Shown: positions 43,950 to 53,700 of the stretch, one piece after another
How the letters are laid out: the number at the start of each line of letters is the position of its first letter
Numbering within the stretch: position 1 is the stretch's first letter
Origin: Streptomyces monomycini
GTDB lineage: Bacteria; Actinomycetota; Actinomycetes; Streptomycetales; Streptomycetaceae
Direction: 5' to 3'
DNA: 64,000 nucleotides
NCBI RefSeq assembly: GCF_022271435.1
Contig: NZ_JAFIQY010000044.1
Coordinates: forward strand, 1 to 64,000
Notes under the pieces: generated by a model
Told to the model about the DNA's origin: nothing
Databases searched by the model: none
What the model saw: the letters and a program-made list of their open reading frames with translations, nothing else
Program-made: the position numbers and the translations under genes

Positions 43950-44708
43950 GCCGGTGGGGCGCCGGGGGCCGGGGGGCGGGGCCCGGGGGCGGGCGGTGCC
44001 TCCGGTAGGTCGCCGGGCTCCGGGACGTCGAGGGGCGGTGACCCGGTATGTCGCTGGGCCCCGGGATGTCGAGGGGCGGCGACCCGGTACCTTGCTGGAC
44101 CCCGGAATGTCGGGCGGGCGGTGACCCCGGTACGTCGCCGGGCCCCGGAATGTCGAGGGGCGGTAACCGGGTACGTCGCTGGGCCCCGGAATGTCGGGCG
44201 GGCGGCGACCCCGGTACGTCGCCGGGCCCGGGCGGGGACAAGGCCGGACGCTGACCCGGCCCTCGCCGGACGCCGACCCGGCCCTCGGCGGACGCCGACC
44301 CGATACGTCGCCGGGGTCGGTACGTCGCCGAGCGGTAGCCCGGTACGTCGCCGGGCCTCGGTACGTCGCCGGGACACAGGCTGTCGCCGGACGCTGCCCC
44401 GCTACTCGCCGGGAGCTGCCTCCGGTAAGTTGCCGGGCCCCGGCACATCGTCGAACGCCGCCCCAGCACTGGCCGGACCCCGTGTGCCGCCAGGGCGCCG
44501 CCCCGGCGCTCACCGCACCCGGAATGCCATCGGATGCCGCTCGGGCTCCCACCGGCCCCCGGTGTGCCGCCGGGCGTCGCCCCGGCGCCTCACCGCGCGC
44601 CGCCTCCCGTACGGACGCGCCGGAGTGGGCCGGTCCGTACGGGCGGGAGGTGTGCGGAGCCGCCGTCATGCCTCCCGCCTCGCCGTACGGCCGGTCCATA
44701 CTGGTGCG
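43950..44708. other. 759-bp non-coding stretch before corA
   Basis: Open frames cross this region on both strands, but they run through a tandem repeat and lack ribosome sites and recognisable domains. It holds the 41/43-bp repeat (44005-44228) and degraded copies (CGGTACGTCGCCG type) to ~44375. A CATACT box at 44698-44703 precedes corA. Confidence 0.7.
44005..44228. repeat. 41/43-bp tandem repeat with an 84-bp higher order
   Basis: Copies start at 44005, 44046, 44087, 44130, 44171 and 44214 (steps 41, 41, 43, 41, 43), each opening with GTACGTCGCYGGGCCCCGG or close variants. The units alternate by a CGAGGGGCGG (A) or CGGGCGGGCGG (B) tail, so 44046-44129 and 44130-44213 are two 84-bp A+B copies. 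Confidence 0.8.
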
Positions 44709-45845
<1,137 letters not shown>

Positions 45846-45879
45846 GGCGCCTGACGCCTCCTCTCCTGACACGGGCTCC

Positions 45880-47283
45880 TCAGGCCAGATATCCGTCCGG
45901 GCGGACCAGGAAGGTGTCGCCGGGCTTCGCCGCATAGCCCGCGAAGGCGTGGCCCTCGGCATCGACGACATACCGTCCGCGGCCGCGCCGTCCACCGTCG
46001 GATATCTCGCGGCTGGGCTCCTCGCCGGGTCGCAGTACGGCGTAGGCGTGCTCCTCCTCCGGAGCGGGCGCGCCGAAGACCAGCCGGGTGAAGTGCGGGC
46101 CGCGGAAGAGGTCGAAGAGGCGGACATGCTTGCCGTCCGCGTCGAGCAGCGGGGCGTCCGGGGCGCGGTCGCCGGTGACGAGGACACCGGTGGCGTCCGG
46201 GGCCCGGTAGGTGATGTCGAGGCCGTAGCCCTCCTCGCCGCGCTTGTGGGCGTCGGCGCTGCCCTCGACGTACTTGTCCAGCAGGTCGGTGCTGAGGCCG
46301 AGGACGCGGGCCGCGACGGCCCGCCGCTCGGTCTCGTAGCTGTCCAGGGCGGTCTCCGCGGCCAGCTTCCAGCCCAGGTTGTAGGCGTCCTGCACGCCGG
46401 TGTTCAGGCCCTGTCCGCCGGTCGGCGGGTGGACGTGCGCGGCGTCGCCGGCCAGGAAGACGCGCCCGACCCTGTACCGCTCGGCCAGCCGTACATTCGG
46501 CCGCCACACCGTCGACCAACCGTGTCCGGTCAGGCGCACACCGGCCGAGAACCGGTCGAGGGCGGCCTGCATCGTCTCCAGGGAGGCGTCGTCGCCCTCG
46601 ACCAGCGGCGAGATGAACTGGAACTGCCCGGTGCCGGGCAGCGGGGTCAGCGCGACACCCGCCACGGGGTGGTCCTCCGCGGCGAACCAGTGGCCGGACG
46701 TGAGGTCGAGGTCCGGCGCCGTCACATCGCCGACCAGCGCGCGGAAGGTCTCGTCGGTGGTGCCGGGGAAGGCCACACCGATGGCCTTGCGGACGGAGCT
46801 GGCGCCGCCGTCGGCGCCCACGAGGTAGTCGAAGCGGGCCGCCTCACCGGTGGCCAGCCGCGCGGTCACCCCGTCCGCGTCCTGTTCCAGGCCGGTCAGT
46901 GCGGTGTCCAGCTCGACGCGGACGCCGAACTCCCGCAGCCGCGCCCGCAGTATCCCCTCGGTCTGCGACTGGCCGAGCACCCACGGATTCGGACACGGCA
47001 CGCCGGGCCGGGGCTCGCGCAACTCGGCCATCCAGTGCTCGCCCACGAACCGGCCGCCGAGGTGCACGCGCAGCGGCGCCGGCGGCGCCCCGGCGGCCCG
47101 TACGGCGTCCAGCACACCGAGGTCGTCGAAGACCTCCAGCGTGCGCGGCTGAAGGCTGTCACCGCGCGATCCGTCGAAGTACGCGGTCGCCTTGTCGACG
47201 ACCCGCACCCCGACGCCGCGCCGGGCCAGTTCGATCCCCAGGGTCAGCCCGGTCGGGCCGCCGCCCACCACCAGCACTCGCAT
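45880..47283 (-). CDS. FAD-dependent aromatic-hydroxylase-type monooxygenase
   Basis: A 467-aa enzyme with N-terminal VLVVGGGPTGLTLG FAD motif, the LVGADGGASSVRK (DG motif) and the RVFLAGDAAHVHPP (GD motif). The C-terminal thioredoxin-like region is typical of PheA/TetX-like hydroxylases. Substrate unknown. Divergent from a TetR regulator with a palindromic operator between them, a common antibiotic-inactivation or xenobiotic arrangement. Confidence 0.92.
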   Translation of the reverse strand: MRVLVVGGGPTGLTLGIELARRGVGVRVVDKATAYFDGSRGDSLQPRTLEVFDDLGVLDAVRAAGAPPAPLRVHLGGRFVGEHWMAELREPRPGVPCPNPWVLGQSQTEGILRARLREFGVRVELDTALTGLEQDADGVTARLATGEAARFDYLVGADGGASSVRKAIGVAFPGTTDETFRALVGDVTAPDLDLTSGHWFAAEDHPVAGVALTPLPGTGQFQFISPLVEGDDASLETMQAALDRFSAGVRLTGHGWSTVWRPNVRLAERYRVGRVFLAGDAAHVHPPTGGQGLNTGVQDAYNLGWKLAAETALDSYETERRAVAARVLGLSTDLLDKYVEGSADAHKRGEEGYGLDITYRAPDATGVLVTGDRAPDAPLLDADGKHVRLFDLFRGPHFTRLVFGAPAPEEEHAYAVLRPGEEPSREISDGGRRGRGRYVVDAEGHAFAGYAAKPGDTFLVRPDGYLA

Positions 47284-47300
47284 GATGAATCTCCATTCGC

Positions 47301-47314
47301 TGAATGTGCATTCA
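47301..47314. promoter_or_regulatory. TetR operator between monooxygenase and tetR
   Basis: TGAATG-TG-CATTCA, a perfect 6+2+6 palindrome 18 bp from the monooxygenase start; a weaker GAAT-N3-CATTC (47287-47298) overlaps the monooxygenase start region. Confidence 0.65.
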
Positions 47315-47358
47315 TCGTGAGGCTGCTAGCGTGCGATGTCAAGAGAGCTGGAGGAGAC

Positions 47359-47937
47359 GTGAAGCGCGCGGAGCAGGCGGTCGAGACGAGGGCGGCGCTG
47401 ATCGAGGCGGCCAAGCGCCTGTTCGCCGACCGCGGCTACCTGAACACCAAGATCACTGACATCACGACGGAGGCCGGCCGGGCCGCCGGCTCCTTCTACC
47501 GCCACTTCACGAGCAAGGAAGACCTGCTCAGGGCGCTGCTGGACGAACTGTCCGCGGCGAGCGACGCCTACGCCGGAACCGACCAGCACAAGTCGGACTT
47601 CACCGACCCGGAAGCGATCCGCTACCACGTGGCCAGCTGCTGGCGCGTGCACCAGGAGCACGCGGCGACCATGGTCGCACTGCGCCAGGCGGCGCTGGTC
47701 AGCGAGGACTTCACCCGCACCTTCGACCAGTTCCGCCGCGCCCAGCTCGAAGACCTGGCCGACCACCTGGAACACGTACAGAACCTGCCGGCCTCCCCCG
47801 AGACCACCCTGCTGATGATGAGCGCGATGCTGGACGCACCCGCGCAGCTGCTGCCCGGGATGACCGAGGACGAGGCCATCGAGGCGACCACCCGCTTCCT
47901 CTACCGCGCGCTGAACGGCAGGGACTACACGCCGTAG
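47359..47937 (+). CDS. TetR-family regulator
   Basis: A 192-aa TetR protein with HTH RGYLNTKITDITTEAGRAAGSFYRHF. GTG start with GGAGGAG. Divergent from the FAD monooxygenase, which it probably represses. Confidence 0.92.
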   Translation: MKRAEQAVETRAALIEAAKRLFADRGYLNTKITDITTEAGRAAGSFYRHFTSKEDLLRALLDELSAASDAYAGTDQHKSDFTDPEAIRYHVASCWRVHQEHAATMVALRQAALVSEDFTRTFDQFRRAQLEDLADHLEHVQNLPASPETTLLMMSAMLDAPAQLLPGMTEDEAIEATTRFLYRALNGRDYTP

Positions 47938-47953
47938 GTACGGGCGCGCGGTC

Positions 47954-47976
47954 CCTGCCGATGAAGGGCCGGCAGG
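47954..47976. terminator. Weak hairpin between tetR and the MFS exporter
   Basis: CCTGCCG pairs with CGGCAGG (7 bp, 9-nt loop) between convergent stops. Confidence 0.4.
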
Positions 47977-48027
47977 CCGAGTGGGAGCCGGTGAAGGGCT
48001 GATGGGGCCGGCGGGAGGCCGTCCGGG

Positions 48028-49818
48028 TCAGTGGACCAGCGTGCGCTCGGCGTCAGAGGTCCGGCGCCCGTCCTCGGGCCCGGCCCCGGCGGGCAGCTCC
48101 GCTCCCCCGCCCGTACCCGTACCGGGCTCGTCCGCCGTACCGGGGTCCTCCGCCGTACCGGGCCGGCCGGCCGTTCCGGACCGACCCGCCGTACCGGACT
48201 CGTCCGCCGTACCGGATCCACCCGCCATACGGGTCTCCCCGCCCGTACGCGGCTTCCCCGGCAGCAGGAACAGCAGCAGGAAGATGACCACCAGTCCGGC
48301 CGCCACCCACCACAGCGAGGTGACCGTCGCGTCGACGACCGCCGCCCTCGGGTCCCGGCCGGCCGCTCCGTCGAGGACACCGAAGAAGGCCACCGACGAC
48401 AGACCGAGCCCGAACGCCATGCCCAGCTGACTCGTGGTGTTGAAGACCCCGGACGCCGATCCGGAGTGTTCGGACGGCACCTCGGAAAGGGCCGCGTCGG
48501 TGATCGGCGCGACGATCAGGCCCATGCCGCCGCCCATCAACAGCAGGGCCGGAGCCATCTGCCAGGACGTCAGGTCCGTGCCGTACCGCGAGGCCCCGGC
48601 GATGTAGAGCAGCACACCGCAGAGCATGATCAGCGCGCCGGCCTGCATCACCTTGCGTCCGAAGCGCGGTATCAGCTTCTGTACGGAGACACCGGCCGCC
48701 GCCGAGCAGGCGACCGAGAACGGCACTCCGGTCAGCCCGGAACGCAGCGGGCTCCAGCCCAGGCCGAGCTGCATGCACAGGGTCCAGACGAGGAAGAACA
48801 GCCCCGAGAGCGCCCCGAACGTGAGCTGCACCCCGGCACCCGCGACGAACGTCCGGAGCCTGAAGAGGGAGAGTTCGACGAGCGGCGAGCCGTCCTTGCG
48901 GGCCTTGGCGCGCTCGTACCGTACGAAGGCGGCGAAGACGAGCGGACTCGCAGCCATCGACACGAAACCCCATGCGGGCCAGCCCATTTCGCGGCCCTGG
49001 GTGAGCGGATAGAGCACCATCAGGAGGGCGAGCGCGGCGAGGACCATGCCGCCGAGGTCCAGACGCAGCGCCTTGGGAGCGCGGGACTCGGCGATGAAGC
49101 GGCGCCCCAGGAGGATGCCGGCGACGCCGACCGGCAGGTTGATCAGGAAGATCGGCCGCCACTGGAGACCGAGGATGTCCCACTGCGTCAGCAGCGCGCC
49201 GATCAGCGGACCGCAGACCGCGCCCAGCCCTATGACGGCGCCGAACATGCCGAAGACCTTGCCGCGTTCGTGCGGAGGGAAGGTGACGTGGATGATCGCC
49301 AGCACCTGCGGCACCATCAGCGCGGCCATCGCGCCCTGGAGGACGCGGGCGGCGATCAGCATCCCCGGGTCGGCGGCGATGCCGCACAGCGCGGAGGCGA
49401 CGGTGAAGCCGCCCATACCGAGCAGGAAGAGCCGGCGGCGGCCGTGGATGTCGCCCAGCCGGCCGCCGGTGATCAGGCCGACGGCGAAGGCCAGCGCGTA
49501 GCCGGCGGTGATCCACTGGACGGCGCCGAACGTGGCGCCGGTGTCCCGCTGGATGCTGGGCACGGCGATGTTGACGATGGTCGCGTCCACCAGGTCCATG
49601 AACGCGGCGGTCAGCACGACGGCGAGCGCGATCCAGCGCCTGCGGCCGGTGGCGTCGGCCGGGCCGGACGTGCCGGGTACACCGGCCGGGCCGCTCGCGC
49701 CGGGCGTACCGGAGGTATCAGCCGGATCGCCCACACCGGGCGGATCGCTCGCACCAGGCATACCAGGCGGGTCGGACGCACCGGGCATGCCGGGGGCGGT
49801 CGTGGGCGGGGTGGGCAT
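48028..49818 (-). CDS. DHA2-family (EmrB/QacA) MFS drug exporter
   Basis: A 596-aa, 14-helix exporter. VLTAAFMDLVDATIVNIAVPSI and GRLGDIHGRRR are DHA2 hallmarks. The protein starts with a ~50-residue repeat (PGASDPPGM) and ends with GTAxxSGTAxx repeats; both are encoded by 15-bp DNA repeats and are likely disordered. The ATG at 49818 has AGGAG at 7 nt. Divergent from a WYL regulator. Confidence 0.92.
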   Translation of the reverse strand: MPTPPTTAPGMPGASDPPGMPGASDPPGVGDPADTSGTPGASGPAGVPGTSGPADATGRRRWIALAVVLTAAFMDLVDATIVNIAVPSIQRDTGATFGAVQWITAGYALAFAVGLITGGRLGDIHGRRRLFLLGMGGFTVASALCGIAADPGMLIAARVLQGAMAALMVPQVLAIIHVTFPPHERGKVFGMFGAVIGLGAVCGPLIGALLTQWDILGLQWRPIFLINLPVGVAGILLGRRFIAESRAPKALRLDLGGMVLAALALLMVLYPLTQGREMGWPAWGFVSMAASPLVFAAFVRYERAKARKDGSPLVELSLFRLRTFVAGAGVQLTFGALSGLFFLVWTLCMQLGLGWSPLRSGLTGVPFSVACSAAAGVSVQKLIPRFGRKVMQAGALIMLCGVLLYIAGASRYGTDLTSWQMAPALLLMGGGMGLIVAPITDAALSEVPSEHSGSASGVFNTTSQLGMAFGLGLSSVAFFGVLDGAAGRDPRAAVVDATVTSLWWVAAGLVVIFLLLFLLPGKPRTGGETRMAGGSGTADESGTAGRSGTAGRPGTAEDPGTADEPGTGTGGGAELPAGAGPEDGRRTSDAERTLVH

Positions 49819-49924
49819 GCGGTGACTCCTGGGGTTTTCAGGACGGGAGCGGAGCCCGGGGGCCCGGACACCCGGGTCTTCCGGGGCAGGCCTCGACGGG
49901 CAGACCTCGACTTTACGGTCCGTA

Positions 49925-49943
49925 TAGGACAGCTCCGGTCCTA
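49925..49943. promoter_or_regulatory. Palindrome between the exporter and the WYL regulator
   Basis: TAGGAC-N7-GTCCTA, a perfect 6-bp inverted repeat 24 bp before the WYL gene start and in the divergent region. Candidate operator. Confidence 0.5.
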
Positions 49944-49966
49944 CTGAACCCGGCATCATCGACGGC

Positions 49967-51076
49967 ATGAGCGAGACCTCGGCACGCCTGCTGAACCTCC
50001 TGTCCCTTCTCCAGACACCCCGCGAATGGCCCGGCAGCGAACTGGCCGGCCGCCTACGGGTCACCACCCGCACCATCCGCCGCGACATCGAGCGGCTGCG
50101 CGACCTCGGCTACCCGGTGCACGCCACGATGGGCGCGGAAGGCGGTTACCGGCTCGCGGCGGGCACCGCGATGCCCCCGCTGCTGCTGGACGACGAGGAG
50201 GCGGTGGCCATCGCCGTCGGGCTGCGCTCGGCGGCCGGCCACACCGTCGACGGCATCGAGGAGGCGTCCGTACGGGCCCTCGCCAAGCTGGAACAGGTCC
50301 TGCCGTCCCGGCTGCGGCGGCGGGTGGGCACACTGGGGACCGCCACCGTACCGATGCCCGCCGGGGACGGCCCGACCGTCGACCCCGCGCACCTGACCGC
50401 GCTCGCCGCGGCCGTCGCCAACCGGGAGCGGCTGCGCTTCACCTACCGGGCGGGCGACGGTGTCCGCTCCAAGCGCCTGGTGGAGCCGCACCGGCTGGTC
50501 GCGGCCGGGCGCCGCTGGTACCTGGTGGCGTACGACAACGAGCGCGAGGACTGGCGGATCTTCCGCGTGGACCGGCTGAGCGAGCCGTACCCCACGGGGG
50601 TACGCACGCCCCCGCGCGAGCTGCCCGCCGAGGACGCCGCCGCGTTCGTCACGGAGCGGATGCAGGGCATGGGGCCCGGTCGCGCCGCGGTGGTCACGGT
50701 GCGCGCGCCCGCCGCCGAGGTGTGTGACCGGCTGGGGCGCGCGGTGGCCTCGGTGGAGCCGCTGGGCGAGGGGGTGTGCCGGGTGCGCACCCGGCCCGAT
50801 TCCCTGGAGTGGACGGCGTTCCGGCTGGCGATGCTCGGCAGCGAGTTCACGGTGCACGAGCCACCGGAGCTGGCGGAGTACCTACGGCGGCTGGGCGGGC
50901 GGGTACTGCGGGCGGCCGACGGGGAGGGTGATGCGGGGTCAGGTGGGACGAAAGGGAACACCAGGCCCTCCGAGGCTGTCGAGGCCGATGAGGCAGCCGA
51001 AGCGGGTGAGGCAGTCGAAGCCGGCGAGTTCCCCGTCTCCCGCGAGAGTGCACCCCCGCATACCCGGGAGGGGTAG
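49967..51076 (+). CDS. WYL-domain transcriptional regulator
   Basis: A 369-aa YafY-type protein with an N-terminal DeoR-like winged HTH (VTTRTIRRDIERLRDLGYP), a WYL domain (WYLVAYDNEREDWRIFRVDRL) and a C-terminal WCX domain. A Glu/Ala repeat tail (EAVEADEAAEAGEAVEAGE) follows. Divergent from the drug exporter; its 3' end runs to 3 bp before the first CsoR-like palindrome of copA. Confidence 0.9.
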   Translation: MSETSARLLNLLSLLQTPREWPGSELAGRLRVTTRTIRRDIERLRDLGYPVHATMGAEGGYRLAAGTAMPPLLLDDEEAVAIAVGLRSAAGHTVDGIEEASVRALAKLEQVLPSRLRRRVGTLGTATVPMPAGDGPTVDPAHLTALAAAVANRERLRFTYRAGDGVRSKRLVEPHRLVAAGRRWYLVAYDNEREDWRIFRVDRLSEPYPTGVRTPPRELPAEDAAAFVTERMQGMGPGRAAVVTVRAPAAEVCDRLGRAVASVEPLGEGVCRVRTRPDSLEWTAFRLAMLGSEFTVHEPPELAEYLRRLGGRVLRAADGEGDAGSGGTKGNTRPSEAVEADEAAEAGEAVEAGEFPVSRESAPPHTREG

Positions 51077-51098
51077 CACTCATACCCCCTAGGGGTAT
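51061..51098. promoter_or_regulatory. CsoR-type copper operator(s) before copA
   Basis: ATACCCC-CTA-GGGGTAT (51082-51098) is close to the CsoR consensus. A second, weaker TACCC-N5-GGGTA (51061-51075) overlaps the WYL gene stop. Both lie 60-100 bp upstream of the copA start. No csoR gene is in the window, so regulation in trans is inferred. Confidence 0.75.
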
Positions 51099-51160
51099 AC
51101 AGTCCAGACAGTGGACGACGGCGACCCTCCGCCGTCACCCCCGCCCCCCAAGGAGCAGCC

Positions 51161-53449
51161 ATGACCACCACCGTCGGCGAGCACGGCATCGAGCTGGAGA
51201 TCGGCGGCATGACCTGCGCCTCCTGCGCCGCCCGTGTCGAGAAGAAGCTCAACCGGATGGACGGCGTCACCGCCACCGTCAACTACGCGACGGAGAAGGC
51301 GAAGGTCACGTACGAGGACGGCGCCGGGATCGAAGTCGCCGATCTGATCGCCACCGTCGAGAAGACCGGCTACACGGCCGCCGTCCCGGAGCCCCCGGCC
51401 CCCGCCCCGCCGCCACCGGATCCCGACGCGGGGCCGGTACCGGCCCCGGCCCCCGAAGCGGGCGCCGACCCGCTCGCGTCGCTGCGGCAGCGCCTGACCG
51501 TCTCGGTGCTCCTGGCCGTACCGGTGATCCTCATGGCGATGGTCCCGGCGCTGCAGTTCACCAACTGGCAGTGGCTGTCGCTGACCCTGGCGGCGCCGGT
51601 GGTGGCGTACGGCGCCTGGCCGTTCCACAAGGCCGCCTGGACCAACCTGCGGCACGGTACGGCCACCATGGACACCCTGGTCTCCATGGGCACGCTCGCC
51701 GCGCTCGGCTGGTCGCTGTGGGCCCTGTTCTTCGGCCACGCCGGGATGCCCGGCATGACCCACCCGTTCACGCTGACCATCGAACGCGGCGACGGCGGCA
51801 GCAACATCTACCTGGAGGCCGCGGCCGGGGTCACCGCCTTCATCCTGGCCGGACGCTACTTCGAGGCCCGCTCCAAGCGGCGGGCCGGGGCCGCGCTGAA
51901 GGCGCTGCTGGAGCTGGGCGCCAAGGACGTCGCGGTGCTGCGGGACGGGCGCGAGGTGCGCGTACCGGTCGGTGAACTGGCGGTCGGCGACCGCTTCGTG
52001 GTCCGTCCGGGCGAGAAGATCGCCACCGACGGCACGGTCGTGGACGGGTCCTCCGCCGTGGACGCCTCGATGCTCACCGGTGAGTCCGTTCCCGTCGAGG
52101 TCTCCCCCGGCGCCCCGGTCACCGGCGCCACCGTCAACGCGGGCGGCCGGATCGTCGTCGAGGCGGCCCGGATCGGCGCCGACACCCAGCTGGCCCGGAT
52201 GGCGCGGCTGGTCGAGGACGCGCAGAACGGCAAGGCCGCCGCCCAGCGCCTGGCCGACCGGATCTCCGCCGTCTTCGTCCCGGTCGTCATCGCCCTGGCC
52301 CTCGGCACCCTGGGCTACTGGCTGGCCACCGGTGCGGGCGCGGTCGCCGCGTTCACCGCCGCGGTCGCCGTACTGATCATCGCCTGCCCGTGCGCCCTGG
52401 GGCTGGCCACGCCGACCGCGCTCATGGTCGGCACCGGCCGAGGCGCCCAGCTCGGCATCCTGATCAAGGGGCCCGAGGTCCTGGAGACCACCCGCCGCGT
52501 CGACACCGTCGTCCTGGACAAGACCGGCACGGTCACCACCGGCGCGATGACCCTCACCGGCGTCCACCTGGCCGAGGGGGTGGCCGAGGCCGAGGCGCTG
52601 CGGCTGGCCGGCGCCCTGGAGCACTCCTCCGAGCACCCCATCGCGCGGGCCATCGCCGCCGCGGCGGCCGAGCGTACGGGTGAGCTGCCCGCCCCCGAGG
52701 ACTTCGCGAACGTACCCGGGCTCGGCGTCCAGGGCGTCGTCGACGGCCACGCCGTCCTCGTCGGCCGTACCTCGCTGCTCGCCGAGTGGGCCGTCGAACT
52801 GCCCGCCACCCTGGCGGACGCCAAGACCGCCGCCGAGGAGGCCGGGCACACCGCGGTCGCCGTCGCGTGGGACGGGGAGGCGCGCGCCGTGCTCGTCGTC
52901 GCCGACGCGGTCAAGCCCACCAGCGCCGAGGCGGTCCGGCGGCTGCGCGCCCTCGGCCTCACTCCGGTGCTGCTGACCGGCGACAACGCGGCCGTCGCCC
53001 GCTCGGTCGCCGCCGAGGTCGGCATCGACGCGGAACAGGTGATCGCCGATGTGCTGCCCGAGGACAAGGTCGCGGTCGTCCAGCGCCTCCAGAAGGAGGG
53101 CAGGTCGGTGGCCATGGTCGGCGACGGCGTCAACGACGCGGCCGCCCTCGCCCAGGCCGACCTGGGCCTGGCGATGGGCACCGGCACGGACGCCGCCATC
53201 GAGGCGGGCGATCTGACGCTGGTACGGGGCGACCTGCGCGCCGCGGCGGACGCCATCCGCCTCGCCCGCCGCACCCTCGGCACCATCAAGGCCAACCTCT
53301 TCTGGGCCTTCGGCTACAACGTCGCCGCGCTGCCGCTGGCCGCCGCCGGGCTGCTCAACCCGATGATCGCCGGAGCCGCGATGGCCTTCTCCTCGGTCTT
53401 CGTGGTGGCCAACAGCCTCCGGCTGCGCCGGTTCGCACCGCTCGGCTGA
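51161..53449 (+). CDS. copA: Copper-translocating P-type ATPase
   Basis: A 762-aa P1B-ATPase. One N-terminal HMA domain with GMTCASC (Cys19, Cys22), then membrane helices, the translocation motif CPC (409-411), the phosphorylation site DKTGT (Asp453) and the hinge GDGVND. CPC and the CsoR-like operator indicate Cu(I) export. AAGGAG ribosome site. Confidence 0.95.
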   Translation: MTTTVGEHGIELEIGGMTCASCAARVEKKLNRMDGVTATVNYATEKAKVTYEDGAGIEVADLIATVEKTGYTAAVPEPPAPAPPPPDPDAGPVPAPAPEAGADPLASLRQRLTVSVLLAVPVILMAMVPALQFTNWQWLSLTLAAPVVAYGAWPFHKAAWTNLRHGTATMDTLVSMGTLAALGWSLWALFFGHAGMPGMTHPFTLTIERGDGGSNIYLEAAAGVTAFILAGRYFEARSKRRAGAALKALLELGAKDVAVLRDGREVRVPVGELAVGDRFVVRPGEKIATDGTVVDGSSAVDASMLTGESVPVEVSPGAPVTGATVNAGGRIVVEAARIGADTQLARMARLVEDAQNGKAAAQRLADRISAVFVPVVIALALGTLGYWLATGAGAVAAFTAAVAVLIIACPCALGLATPTALMVGTGRGAQLGILIKGPEVLETTRRVDTVVLDKTGTVTTGAMTLTGVHLAEGVAEAEALRLAGALEHSSEHPIARAIAAAAAERTGELPAPEDFANVPGLGVQGVVDGHAVLVGRTSLLAEWAVELPATLADAKTAAEEAGHTAVAVAWDGEARAVLVVADAVKPTSAEAVRRLRALGLTPVLLTGDNAAVARSVAAEVGIDAEQVIADVLPEDKVAVVQRLQKEGRSVAMVGDGVNDAAALAQADLGLAMGTGTDAAIEAGDLTLVRGDLRAAADAIRLARRTLGTIKANLFWAFGYNVAALPLAAAGLLNPMIAGAAMAFSSVFVVANSLRLRRFAPLG

Positions 53450-53485
53450 GCGACGGACGACGGGAGAACCGAAAGCGGGGCCTCC

Positions 53486-53526
53486 GGCCGGCCCGTACAG
53501 CGGAGCGAGCGCTGTACGGGCCGGCC
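53486..53526 (+). terminator. Terminator of copA
   Basis: A perfect 17-bp stem (53486-53502 with 53510-53526) and a GAGCGAG loop, 36 nt after the stop. Confidence 0.8.
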
Positions 53527-53700
53527 GTCGTCGTGCGCGGGATCACGGTCCCGGCCCGGAGCCGCCGGAAGCGTCCGCCGCACGCCGTCCGTGGCTTCCC
53601 TCCAGTTCTCGCCCCCGAAGATTGGCGGTTCTCGCTACGTCCTCAGCAGCCGCACCCCCAACACTGGACGGAAACCGTCCGCACACGCTCAGGGGATCCC

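Noticed and set aside
44005..44375. CRISPR array
   Set aside because: The units adjoin without unique spacers and no cas genes are in the window.
44121..44708. N-terminal extension of CorA
   Set aside because: The frame is open by chance through the repeat array; CorA similarity begins after 44709, where a -10-like box and GTG occur.
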